A program made the position numbers and the translations under genes. Of a stretch of 64,000 nucleotides of DNA, positions 55,584 through 63,496 are shown piece after piece. Every line of letters starts with the position of its first letter. The stretch's first letter is position 1. Below the pieces are notes generated by a model that saw nothing but the letters and a program-made list of their open reading frames with translations, was not told the DNA's origin and made no database searches. Origin of the DNA: Akkermansia sp. (GTDB lineage: Bacteria; Verrucomicrobiota; Verrucomicrobiia; Verrucomicrobiales; Akkermansiaceae); the NCBI GenBank assembly GCA_017555205.1, contig JAFZGW010000033.1, forward strand, positions 62,001 to 126,000, written 5' to 3'.

Positions 55584-56574
55584 TTTCGCCGGTCGCCAAC
55601 CAAAAAGCCGCAGCGTCCCCCACAGAACCCATGCTCACATAGCGCGTGCGCAGCAGATTGCTGTCGCGGTGCCCCATTTCGTATTGCAGCTCGCTGTAAC
55701 TACGGAAGTGCCGCAAGTGGTACCCGGCAAAGGTGTGTCGCAACACGTCCGGCACCCAGCGGCTAAACCCGGCCAAGCGGCGCAGCGCGCGCCAGTGGCG
55801 AGCCCACTGCGGCGGGCATATTTTACCGGCAGGGCAATGGGTGCGCAGTAGCTTGGCCAGCGGCGGGTGGATGGTAACCAATCTGGCGCCGCCGGTTTTG
55901 CTGTGTTGGGGCAAGATGCTGATGGTGCCGTCTTGCAGGTTGATGTGTTCCCGGCACAAACGCGCGACTTCGTGCGGGCGTATGCCTGCGTAGAGCATCA
56001 TTCCCACGGCTGCAAGGCAAATTCCGCCTTTGTAATTCTTTGCAGCGGTTAGTAAGGCTTTGATTTCCTGCGGCTTTAATATCTCGATACGTTCTTCTCG
56101 CACTTTCACTGTTTCCACCTGCACCACGGGATTTTCGCTGCACCAACCGCGTTTCAGGGCGGTGCTGAACACGCCGCTGAGTATCAAGCGCGCCTTTTGA
56201 CGCTGGCGCGGGGTGTCGAAGGCTTGCTCAATGTATTGAGCGCATTCCTGCGGGGTTATAGCTCGCACACGTCTGGCAGCCAATCCCTTACAGCGTTTCA
56301 TAAAGCGGCGGGTAAAATAGCGAAAATCCGCCTGTGTTCGGCTTCGTCGCTCGCGCCTAGCCTCCACCGCCGCCGCTACGGCTTTCTCAAAACTCACCGT
56401 TTTCTCCTGCCGCCGCAGTTCTTCCTCACCCGCTGCAATACACCGCAGCGCCCGCCTTACCCTGCCACGCCCCGCCCTCAGCGCCGCTCCGGCAACCTGC
56501 GCGGCTTCCAATACATTCACCCCCGTTTGCTTCAACACAGCCAACGCCGCCAGCTCTTCTTCTGTTATTTCCAT
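55576..56574 (-). CDS. Tyrosine recombinase (site-specific integrase)
   Basis: 332 residues from ATG 56574 (MEITEEELAALAVLK); ATG 56580 is two codons upstream. N-terminal SAM-like core-binding domain, then catalytic domain with Arg-I (YAGIRPHEVARLC), Lys (LPQHSKTGGARLV), Box II LRHTFAGYHLRHF with Arg, GHRDSNLLRTRY with the nucleophile Tyr. The first His of the common H-x-x-R box is Asp (DVLR), a substitution I recall from Verrucomicrobial integrases. It is transcribed away from a giant surface-protein gene, across a region bracketed by a 17-bp inverted repeat, which suggests it may invert that region. Confidence 0.92.
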   Translation of the reverse strand: MEITEEELAALAVLKQTGVNVLEAAQVAGAALRAGRGRVRRALRCIAAGEEELRRQEKTVSFEKAVAAAVEARRERRSRTQADFRYFTRRFMKRCKGLAARRVRAITPQECAQYIEQAFDTPRQRQKARLILSGVFSTALKRGWCSENPVVQVETVKVREERIEILKPQEIKALLTAAKNYKGGICLAAVGMMLYAGIRPHEVARLCREHINLQDGTISILPQHSKTGGARLVTIHPPLAKLLRTHCPAGKICPPQWARHWRALRRLAGFSRWVPDVLRHTFAGYHLRHFRSYSELQYEMGHRDSNLLRTRYVSMGSVGDAAAFWLATGEIS

Positions 56575-56581
56575 ATTCATG

Positions 56582-56610
56582 ATAACTCGCCTTTTAAAAC
56601 CGTAAGTCAA
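56582..56610 (-). promoter_or_regulatory. Recombinase promoter; spacer coincides with the inverted repeat
   Basis: TTGACT (56610-56605), 17-bp spacer, AGTTAT (56587-56582). The spacer is exactly the left inverted repeat (56588-56604). The -10 ends 7 bases before ATG 56574. Confidence 0.65.
56588..56604 (-). repeat. Inverted repeat, left copy (IR-L)
   Basis: CGCCTTTTAAAACCGTA; complement of 56721-56737 at 16 of 17 positions. Confidence 0.9.
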
Positions 56611-56686
56611 GCATAAAAGGATATTATGCAAAAAGAAAACAACTTCGCAGCGACGTTGCACATAAGGGGGAGTGGTCTTTTCTATA

Positions 56687-56716
56687 TTGATTTAATAGCA
56701 ATTTTTCAGCTATTCT
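56687..56716 (+). promoter_or_regulatory. Promoter of the Pmp-like surface gene (present orientation)
   Basis: TTGATT, 18 bp, TATTCT; predicted transcription start near 56723, inside the right inverted repeat, giving a leader of about 42 nt. No clear Shine-Dalgarno before ATG 56765, which follows a T-run. Confidence 0.55.
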
Positions 56717-56720
56717 AAAG

Positions 56721-56737
56721 TACGGTTTTAAAAAGCG
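56721..56737 (+). repeat. Inverted repeat, right copy (IR-R)
   Basis: TACGGTTTTAAAAAGCG; pairs with 56588-56604 with one mismatch. Confidence 0.9.
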
Positions 56738-56764
56738 TAGTGTGTAGGGACTCTCACTTTTTTT

Positions 56765-59700
56765 ATGAAGCCTCATCTTCCAATCTCTCTGTTAACAGCT
56801 GTCTTAGCGTCTTTTATAGCTTTCCCCTCGCAAGCCGTGGAAGTACCCTCGGATTACACTTCTCACTACCTCGCTGACCCGGATGATTTATATGATTATC
56901 AGGTAACTTCCGGCAACCACGCCTTTCTGCTGGATGGCTCCATCACCTTCACGCCCTCTTCCGCCACTTGGTGGACCTCCTCACAGGAGTTAAAAGAAAA
57001 CGGCTCCATCCTCTTTACTATTGAAGAAGATGGCGACCCCTATTCCCTGACCTTCAAGGGAGGAGCAAATAAAGCCTTCTACAATGTATCGACTCTTGCC
57101 ATCGAGGATATCGGCCGTGTTACCTTCGAAGGATTGAAGGAAAGTGATTACGACTCCTACAACTCCGACGACTACTACCGCTACTACTACTACTACTACT
57201 ACTACGGTGGTGCAATAAACGCTACAACCCTACGGCTGAAAGGCAACAGCCGCGTGACCTTCACCGGAAATGAAGTAAGTGCCGTACGCAACGCAAGCTA
57301 CACTTACCTCTACGCACATGGTGGTGCTATCTACGGCGCAGATGGAGCCTCCATCACCGTCAGCGAGACTTCCGGAGCAATAACTTTCGCACAAAATAAG
57401 GCAACAAGCAGCAACACCAATTACGACGCCTACGCCTACGCCTACGGCGGGGCTATCTACGGTGGCAGTTCTTCTACCATCTCCATCTTCGATAACGAGG
57501 GCGACGTAAGCTTCACCGGCAACTCGGCCTCAGCCTCCTCCTACTACTCCTACTCCTACGGCGGCGCTATCTACGGTGGTTCTTCTTCCACCATCTCCAT
57601 CTGCGATAACGAGGGAGACGTAAGCTTCACCAGCAACTCCGCCGCCTCCTCCTCCAACTTCTCCTATGGCGGCGCTATCTACGGAGGAAGTTCTTCCACT
57701 ATCTCCATCAGTGGTAATGCCGGAGCAGTAAACATCACCGGCAACTCCTCCTCCGCCAACAACTCCGACTCCTATGGCGGCGCTATCTTCGGAGGAGATT
57801 ATTCCACTATCTCCATCTGCGATAACGGGGGCGACGTAAGCTTCACCGGCAACTCCTCCTCCTCCGCCAACAACTCCTCCCATGGCGGCGCTATCTACGG
57901 TGACAATTACTCCACCATCTCCATCTGCGATAACGGCGGCGACGTAAGCTTCACCGGCAACTCCTCCTCCGCCGGCGACTACTCCCTTGGCGGGGCTATC
58001 ATCGGAAGAAGTTCCTCCACTATCTCCATCAGTGGTAATGCCGGAGCAGTAAACATCACCGGCAACTCCTCCTCCTCCTACTACTCCTACTCCTCCTATG
58101 GCGGCGCTATCTACGGAGGAAGTTCTTCCACCATCTCCATCTGCGATAACGGGGGAGAAGTAAACATCACCGACAACTCGGCCTCCTCCTCCTCCAACTC
58201 CTACGGTGGCGCCATCTACGGTGACCAGAGTTCCACCATCTCCATCAGTGGTAATGCCGGAGCAGTAAACATCACCGGCAACTCGGCCAGCTATGGCGGA
58301 GCTATCTACGGTGCCAATTCCTCCACTATCACCATCAGCGGCAACACCCAAAACGTTTTGTTTGACGCCAACAACGCAACATACGGCGGCGCCATAGCGG
58401 GAGACACTTCTTCGGCCATTAATCTGAGTGGCTCTATTACCTTCAGCAACAACGACGCAACAAGCAGAGGCGGTGCCATCTACTCGACCGGCCAAATCAA
58501 CCTGAATGGTAACATCACCTTTAGTGGCAATACAGCTACAGAAGGCGGTGCGATTTACGGCTCAGAAGTTATCATTCGCGGCAATGCGGAAACAGTAACC
58601 TTCAGCGACAATTCCACGACAGGTGTGGGTGCTGCCATTTACAGTACCCATAGCATCTACATTCAGGATAGTGCAGTAGATTTTTCACGCAACTACGAAA
58701 AACTAGGCTCCGACTACCGCCTGCGGAGCATTTACATGGAAAGCACGGCATCCGATGGCGGGCACTTCCACCTGTCTGCTGCTGCGGGCAAGAGCATTGA
58801 GTTCAATGATAGCATCTATGTAGCCAGCGGAACCAGCGGGCAGACAGTGGACGTTATCTTCAACGGCAGCTATACGGATGCCGATTCCAACAGCATTGCT
58901 CAGAGCGGAGATATCATCTTTGATGGAGCAAATGTAGCAAGCACACTCGAAATCATCAAGGGCAGTGCCGCCACCGAGGCCGAGATAAGCAATTCGCTCA
59001 CCAGCTACATAGGTGGCACAACACACTTGGAAGCCGGGCGGCTCATTATACGCAATGGGGCTCAGTTCAACGGCCTGGGCATTAACACCACCGCTCGCAG
59101 CGGCGCTGCCGTGGTGCTGCAGGATGCCGGCATGAACCACAGTAGCGGCAATATCAATTTGAAGCGAGGCACCACATTGGAGCTCAGCGGGCAGAATGCC
59201 ATCAGCGCGCAGGATGTAACCTTCTCCGGTGGCTCCACCCTGAAGTTCACAGTGGACGGCGCGAACCGCGAGAATGCCGTGCTGAATCTGGATGCGAACC
59301 TGGAGCACTTCTCCTTCACCATAGCGGTGGATGGGGCAGAAATGCTGGCCAGCGGGCGCTACAAGCTGCTGGAACTGGCAAGTGCAGACCAGTACATGGA
59401 TTTGGACGGCTACTGGAATGCAGATGATATCACCGTAAGCGGCACACAGGATGCCAAGGGCGCAAGCTTCGACAACCTGGTGTGGGAAGACGGCGTGCTG
59501 TACTTCGAGCAGGGCAAGAGCATTTGGAGCAATGGCAGTGGTAACGCCCTTTGGGACAGCAGCTCTGAAAACTGGCAGCGCAACGGTGCCGATATCAGTT
59601 ACCGCAACGGCATGGATACCGTGTTCACCGATGAAGGCGCCGGCACCGTGCAGCTGGTGGGCGAGATTTCCCCGCTGAGTATCAGCGTGGAAAACAGCGC

Positions 59701-60940
59701 CGGAAATGATTACCGCTTTGAGGCCTCCGCCACGGGAGGCAAGATTACCGGGGGAAGCTCCATCGTGAAGAGCGGCAGCGGCGAGCTGGCCCTCGCCACG
59801 GCAAATGAGCACACGGGCGGCACCCTGCTGCAGGAAGGTACACTCCGCGTGCAGCACAGCACAGCTCTCGGCGCGGCGGATGCCACCGTGAGCACCGCAG
59901 CGGGCACGCTGTTGAGCATAGAGAACGGTGCCGATGTTACCCTGAGCGCAACCGATAATGAGCTGGCCGGTCAGGTGGCCGTGGCTAACGGGGCAAGCCT
60001 GCAAGTACAGAGCGGCGGCTATGCAGCCGAAAGCACGGTGCTGAATGGCAACCTGAGCTTCACAGCCGGAGCCGATGGCAGCTCTGCAGGTACACTGAGC
60101 GGCAACGGCAAGCTGAACGTAAGCGGTACTGCAACCAAAGTTCACTTCGACACCATAAGCGGTTACAGCGGCGCCATGGCCGTGAGCGGCAACGGTGCAA
60201 GCCTGAGCGTGGGCGATGGCGACTACAGCGGCAGCGGCGCACTGAGTGTAACTGATGGCGCCACGCTGAACCTGAGCAATTCGGCCGTTGAACTGAAGCA
60301 AGGCGGCAGCCTGAGTGTGGGCGGTGGCTCTGAGCTGCAGGTAGAATCTCTGCTGCTGGGGAAAGGCGCTGATTTGCTGGCTATCATGAGCGAAAACAGC
60401 TTCTCCCTGGCCGAGCTCAGTGTACCGGCAGAAGTCAACACCATCATGCAGACCGACAAACTGATTTTTGATGGCTGTTTTGCAGATGGACAGGCGCTGA
60501 ACACAGTCGCCGCCGGCAGCATCTCCGCCACTAACGGGCTCACCCTGCAGGGCGGCTCAACCTACACCGCCAACGGTACCAACATGAACCTCAATGGCGG
60601 CACGCTAAGCTTTGAAGATTTGTCTGTACGAATCAACTTAAACCTTACCACCAACGTGGCTGAGCTGCCGAGCGATTACCGAATCGTGCTCTTCAGCGGA
60701 GTAGGAGGCCTCAACATCGACGCAGAATATTTCAGCACGCTGAATACTGCGTATGTGTTCGCCGCATCGGACATCTTTGCCGGCGATTACATCACAGCCG
60801 ATACAGCGCTGGTATACGACAGCGCCGCCTCGGTAGTATTCCTGGCACAGGGTGAGGCTCTAGTCCCCGAGCCCACCACAGCCACGCTGAGCCTGCTGGC
60901 ACTGGCCGCCCTTGCCGCGCGCCGCCGCAGACAGAAGTAA
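56765..60940 (+). CDS. Pmp-like giant PEP-CTERM surface protein with GGAI/FxxN repeats
   Basis: 1391 residues. Signal peptide (LLTAVLASFIAFPSQAVEV). Residues about 140-625 form a repeat array with 14 GGAI and one GAAI motifs alternating with FTGN/ITGN/FSGN (F-x-x-N type) segments, joined by Ser/Tyr/Asn-rich linkers; this pairing is the hallmark of chlamydial Pmp passenger domains. The middle and C-terminal parts are autotransporter-associated beta-strand repeats (KSGSGELALATANEHTGGTL). In place of the Pmp beta-barrel the protein ends in a PEP-CTERM tail: VPEPTTATLSLLALAALAA then RRRRQK. Expected to be exported and displayed or shed at the surface. Next to the candidate inversion switch. Confidence 0.9.
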   Translation: MKPHLPISLLTAVLASFIAFPSQAVEVPSDYTSHYLADPDDLYDYQVTSGNHAFLLDGSITFTPSSATWWTSSQELKENGSILFTIEEDGDPYSLTFKGGANKAFYNVSTLAIEDIGRVTFEGLKESDYDSYNSDDYYRYYYYYYYYGGAINATTLRLKGNSRVTFTGNEVSAVRNASYTYLYAHGGAIYGADGASITVSETSGAITFAQNKATSSNTNYDAYAYAYGGAIYGGSSSTISIFDNEGDVSFTGNSASASSYYSYSYGGAIYGGSSSTISICDNEGDVSFTSNSAASSSNFSYGGAIYGGSSSTISISGNAGAVNITGNSSSANNSDSYGGAIFGGDYSTISICDNGGDVSFTGNSSSSANNSSHGGAIYGDNYSTISICDNGGDVSFTGNSSSAGDYSLGGAIIGRSSSTISISGNAGAVNITGNSSSSYYSYSSYGGAIYGGSSSTISICDNGGEVNITDNSASSSSNSYGGAIYGDQSSTISISGNAGAVNITGNSASYGGAIYGANSSTITISGNTQNVLFDANNATYGGAIAGDTSSAINLSGSITFSNNDATSRGGAIYSTGQINLNGNITFSGNTATEGGAIYGSEVIIRGNAETVTFSDNSTTGVGAAIYSTHSIYIQDSAVDFSRNYEKLGSDYRLRSIYMESTASDGGHFHLSAAAGKSIEFNDSIYVASGTSGQTVDVIFNGSYTDADSNSIAQSGDIIFDGANVASTLEIIKGSAATEAEISNSLTSYIGGTTHLEAGRLIIRNGAQFNGLGINTTARSGAAVVLQDAGMNHSSGNINLKRGTTLELSGQNAISAQDVTFSGGSTLKFTVDGANRENAVLNLDANLEHFSFTIAVDGAEMLASGRYKLLELASADQYMDLDGYWNADDITVSGTQDAKGASFDNLVWEDGVLYFEQGKSIWSNGSGNALWDSSSENWQRNGADISYRNGMDTVFTDEGAGTVQLVGEISPLSISVENSAGNDYRFEASATGGKITGGSSIVKSGSGELALATANEHTGGTLLQEGTLRVQHSTALGAADATVSTAAGTLLSIENGADVTLSATDNELAGQVAVANGASLQVQSGGYAAESTVLNGNLSFTAGADGSSAGTLSGNGKLNVSGTATKVHFDTISGYSGAMAVSGNGASLSVGDGDYSGSGALSVTDGATLNLSNSAVELKQGGSLSVGGGSELQVESLLLGKGADLLAIMSENSFSLAELSVPAEVNTIMQTDKLIFDGCFADGQALNTVAAGSISATNGLTLQGGSTYTANGTNMNLNGGTLSFEDLSVRINLNLTTNVAELPSDYRIVLFSGVGGLNIDAEYFSTLNTAYVFAASDIFAGDYITADTALVYDSAASVVFLAQGEALVPEPTTATLSLLALAALAARRRRQK
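57182..57205 (+). repeat. (TAC)8 microsatellite within the surface gene
   Basis: Eight TAC triplets encoding eight Tyr just before the first GGAI. Length change by slippage would keep the frame. Confidence 0.9.
57440..58330 (+). repeat. Tandem GGAI repeat block in DNA
   Basis: About nine imperfect units of roughly 100-115 bp, each with GGCGG(C/G)GCTATC followed by TCCACCATCTCCATC or a close variant, and TCC/TAC-rich linkers. The DNA similarity is high enough to allow unequal recombination. Confidence 0.88.
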
Positions 60941-60972
60941 TAAGATTCATGTAAAACAATTACATGTGTGGA

Positions 60973-61013
60973 AAGTGCCCCCATGGCCGCTTGGCTGTGG
61001 GGGTGCTTGTTTG
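60973..61013 (+). terminator. Terminator after the Pmp-like gene
   Basis: 11-bp stem AAGTGCCCCCA/TGGGGGTGCTT (two G-U pairs) followed by TGTTTG. Confidence 0.7.
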
Positions 61014-61039
61014 TAGTGCATTTGTGACGAAACGCGCGC

Positions 61040-61069
61040 TTGACAGGGCGGGTCGGGTTGCCGTATTAT
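61040..61069 (+). promoter_or_regulatory. Promoter of the 61076 gene
   Basis: TTGACA, 18 bp, TATTAT; -10 ends 6 bases before ATG 61076. Confidence 0.72.
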
Positions 61070-61075
61070 GGGATT

Positions 61076-62203
61076 ATGCTCAGGTTTATATCCATAGCGA
61101 TGCGCATGATACTGTGCACAGCCGGTGCGCTGGTGCTGCTCTATGTGCTGTCGTACCCGGACAGCATCATGCCGGCGAATCCGGCGCTGGACTATGTGCA
61201 GGGAATCACCTATTATGACTTCAAGCCATGGATGTGGCTGGCGCCGTTTTTATTCATGGAAGTAGTCAGTGTAGCCGGACCGAGGCGCAACTTAGTATGG
61301 TTCACCGCCCTGCTCACCGTCATGGGAGCAGCCTTGATAGCATGGCCGGTACTGACAGCCACCTGCCCCGAACTGGTGCACCCTACCTTTGAGTACGAAG
61401 ACGGCAAATTGGCGCAGGGCATGGTATACATGTTCTGCGTGCTGGGGCTCACCATGTTCACGCGACTGGTAGTACTGCGGTTCCTCTTCCCGCCTGAGCC
61501 GGTAGAAAACCCTGACGATATCAACAATGTGGATGCCGATGTACTCGACCCGAGCAAAGCCCTTACGATAAGAGAAATACTCGCCAACCACAAAAAAGTG
61601 AAACCGAAATTCCTGTTCGGCAACGTAGATGAAGAGCGCCTGAGTACCATTCGCGCCATACTGCGGCGCCTGCAGCGCCTGAGCAACTGGCAGACAGCCG
61701 GCTGGCTGACCATCATCGCGCTCATACTGGGGTGGTTCTTCTTCTTACCGCAACCCACAGCTGAGCAAGCCCTGCAGCGCGATATGCGCACCATGTATCA
61801 ATATGTAACGCTGCCGGACGGCACCCGCCGAGCCACCTTCCCGGCCGTGCATGCCGCCTATCGCGTGATGAAGCATATATCGGACAAAGAACTCTTTGCC
61901 AACTACAGCAAGAAAACCGCAGAAAAATGGTTGGGGCTGCAAAATGTCCCCGCAGAGTACCGAGCCATACTGAGGGATGAAAGCGACATGCCGGTCGCCT
62001 CGGTAGACGATATTTTCGACAGTCGCACCCGATTTCTCACCGTTACAGACGGCCGCCGTGTGGCCGTGCTCTACATTCGCACCAACCAAGAGGGCAACAT
62101 CATCAATATAGCCGAAGTGCAGGATGCCGGCTGGAACGCAAAGGCGGACGACATCCGCAAGCGCTTCGGCACAGCCTCATCAAACCTCTATTACTACAAC
62201 TGA
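61076..62203 (+). CDS. Multi-pass membrane protein of unknown function
   Basis: 375 residues from ATG 61076. Transmembrane helices near residues 8-25 (AMRMILCTAGALVLLYVLS), 50-67, 72-92, 115-135 and 200-220 (AGWLTIIALILGWFFFLPQP), then a C-terminal soluble domain of about 155 residues likely in the periplasm. No recognised family. It lies 10 bases before the thioesterase gene and is probably co-transcribed with it. Confidence 0.75.
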   Translation: MLRFISIAMRMILCTAGALVLLYVLSYPDSIMPANPALDYVQGITYYDFKPWMWLAPFLFMEVVSVAGPRRNLVWFTALLTVMGAALIAWPVLTATCPELVHPTFEYEDGKLAQGMVYMFCVLGLTMFTRLVVLRFLFPPEPVENPDDINNVDADVLDPSKALTIREILANHKKVKPKFLFGNVDEERLSTIRAILRRLQRLSNWQTAGWLTIIALILGWFFFLPQPTAEQALQRDMRTMYQYVTLPDGTRRATFPAVHAAYRVMKHISDKELFANYSKKTAEKWLGLQNVPAEYRAILRDESDMPVASVDDIFDSRTRFLTVTDGRRVAVLYIRTNQEGNIINIAEVQDAGWNAKADDIRKRFGTASSNLYYYN

Positions 62204-62213
62204 TAACAAACAC

Positions 62214-62636
62214 ATGCCCCCACACATCTACAGCGGAAAAGTAGCCATGCACGCAACGGATGCCGCCGGCATAGTACACTTTGCCAACTATTTCCGATTT
62301 ATGGAAGAAGCCGAGATACACGCCCTGCACGCCCGGGGATTTCGGCCGGACGGCTACACCTACCCGCGCGTGCATGTCGAAGCCGACTACCGGGCACCGC
62401 TGCGATTCTGGGATACCTACACCGTACAGGCAGCCCTGCTGAACATAGGCAACACTACCCTGCACTGGCAATTCACCATCAGTGGCCCGCAGGGAATCTG
62501 CGCCGTGCTCAAAAGCGTGAGCTCGCGCCGCAGTGCCGACCTGAGCACCCCCGCTCCCTACACACAGGCCGAGAGAGAAAGGCTCGCTGACCTCATGATT
62601 TTACCCGCAGAAATGGCAAATAATCAGGAAAAATAA
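62214..62636 (+). CDS. YbgC-type acyl-CoA thioesterase (hot-dog fold)
   Basis: 140 residues from ATG 62214 (MPPHIYSGKVAMHATDAAGI). The hot-dog signature TDAAGIVHFANYFRFMEEAE contains the catalytic Asp of the 4HBT/YbgC family; RVHVEADYRAPLRFWDTYTV follows. Hydrolyses acyl-CoA or 4-hydroxybenzoyl-CoA type thioesters. In many bacteria ybgC is next to tol-pal genes; that is not the case here. The frame is open further upstream into the previous gene. Confidence 0.88.
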   Translation: MPPHIYSGKVAMHATDAAGIVHFANYFRFMEEAEIHALHARGFRPDGYTYPRVHVEADYRAPLRFWDTYTVQAALLNIGNTTLHWQFTISGPQGICAVLKSVSSRRSADLSTPAPYTQAERERLADLMILPAEMANNQEK

Positions 62637-62666
62637 AAAAAAATGCGCCATCTGCACAAATTTGGA

Positions 62667-62695
62667 TTGCCAAGAACACAAAAATAGTGTACACT
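62667..62695 (+). promoter_or_regulatory. rplS promoter
   Basis: TTGCCA, 17 bp, TACACT; leader of about 57 nt with a good ribosome-binding site (AAGGAG at about 62743) before ATG 62758. Confidence 0.65.
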
Positions 62696-62757
62696 TCCGC
62701 AACCGCCAGAGCCGAGAGGCTCCTGAATCATTTATAAGCACATAAGGAGAGACAAGG

Positions 62758-63102
62758 ATGAACATTCTCGATACAATCGAAAAAGAGCAGCTGAAGGACG
62801 ACGTAACTTCCTTCAACGTAGGTGACACTGTAAAGGTTCACTGCCGCGTGATCGAAGGCGGTAAGGAGCGCGTACAGATTTTCCAGGGCATTGTAATCGG
62901 CAAGCGTGGTGCCGGCGTGAACGAGGCTTTCACCGTTCGTAAGATTTCCTACGGCGAGGGCGTGGAGCGTTCCTTCCCCCTGCACACCCCCAAGATTGCC
63001 AAGATTGAGGTCGTAACCCGCGGTAAAGTACGCCGCGCCAAGCTGAACTACCTGCGCGAGCGCGTTGGTAAGGAGGCTGTGACCGTGAAGACCATTCGCT
63101 AA
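62758..63102 (+). CDS. rplS: 50S ribosomal protein L19
   Basis: 114 residues at the 30S-50S interface. Typical L19: [55 protein letters not shown] and [16 protein letters not shown]. Strong Shine-Dalgarno, unlike many genes here. trmD, its usual neighbour, is not adjacent. Confidence 0.97.
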   Translation: MNILDTIEKEQLKDDVTSFNVGDTVKVHCRVIEGGKERVQIFQGIVIGKRGAGVNEAFTVRKISYGEGVERSFPLHTPKIAKIEVVTRGKVRRAKLNYLRERVGKEAVTVKTIR

Positions 63103-63137
63103 TCTTCCCGATACACAAACAAGTTACTTTTTCATAG

Positions 63138-63175
63138 AAAAAGCTCAGTTCCCACACGGAACTGAGCTTTTTGCC
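63138..63175 (+). terminator. Terminator after rplS
   Basis: 15-bp perfect stem (63138-63152 with 63158-63172), 5-nt loop, T-run. Confidence 0.93.
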
Positions 63176-63249
63176 GTATCCCCCCCGCCCCCACAATTGC
63201 GGTAAGAATAAAAAACATCAAAAAAAATTGATTTTTACTGATATTTTTC

Positions 63250-63277
63250 TTGTCAAACGGAAAAAAAGGCGTATACT
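63250..63277 (+). promoter_or_regulatory. rpmI-rplT promoter
   Basis: TTGTCA, 16 bp, TATACT in AT-rich DNA; -10 ends 9 bases before ATG 63287, so the L35 mRNA is predicted nearly leaderless. Confidence 0.72.
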
Positions 63278-63286
63278 CCTTGCACC

Positions 63287-63496
63287 ATGACCCGCAAAGG
63301 TGGTATCAACAAGACACGTAAGGCTGTCGCCAAGCGTTTCAAGGTGACCGGCACGGGCAAGGTTCTGCGTCGCAAGCAGGGTAAGCGTCACATTCTCCAG
63401 AAGAAGTCCAGCAAGCGTAAGCGCGCTCTGGGCAAACCCGCTCTGGTGGACGCCACCCAGGTTTGGGCCGTTAAGCAGAACATGCCCTTCGCTTAA
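63287..63496 (+). CDS. rpmI: 50S ribosomal protein L35
   Basis: 69 residues, very basic, with the L35 pattern KTRKAVAKRFKVTGTGKV and KRHILQKKSSKRKRALG. The start ATG 63287 is a few bases after the predicted transcription start and has no Shine-Dalgarno, in contrast to rplS next door. Upstream infC, the usual partner, is missing. Confidence 0.96.
   Translation: MTRKGGINKTRKAVAKRFKVTGTGKVLRRKQGKRHILQKKSSKRKRALGKPALVDATQVWAVKQNMPFA

Larger units (their letters stand above)
56588..56737. other. Candidate invertible control segment
   Basis: 150 bases bounded by the 17-bp inverted repeat, between the divergent recombinase and surface-protein genes. It contains outward-facing promoter elements for both. 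Inversion would place TTGACT directly upstream of IR-R with TAGTGT (56738-56743) after it, i.e. a new TTGACT-17-TAGTGT promoter for the surface gene, and would turn the TTGATT-TATTCT promoter toward the recombinase. Inversion itself is inference. Confidence 0.6.

Noticed and set aside
57440..58330. Regularly spaced repeats resembling a CRISPR array
   Set aside because: Units are continuous coding repeats with the frame kept throughout; no unique spacers and no cas genes.
57530..58495. 321-codon minus-strand frame with Gly/Val repeats
   Set aside because: Its repeats are simply the complement of the GGAI repeat block.
58703..60301. 532-codon open frame on the minus strand
   Set aside because: Antisense shadow of the Pmp-like gene; no start context and no recognisable family.
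60940..60975. ACATGTGTGGAAAG resembling the transposon end
   Set aside because: Matches only about 8 bases of the 19-bp end, with no transposase remnant or partner repeat nearby.
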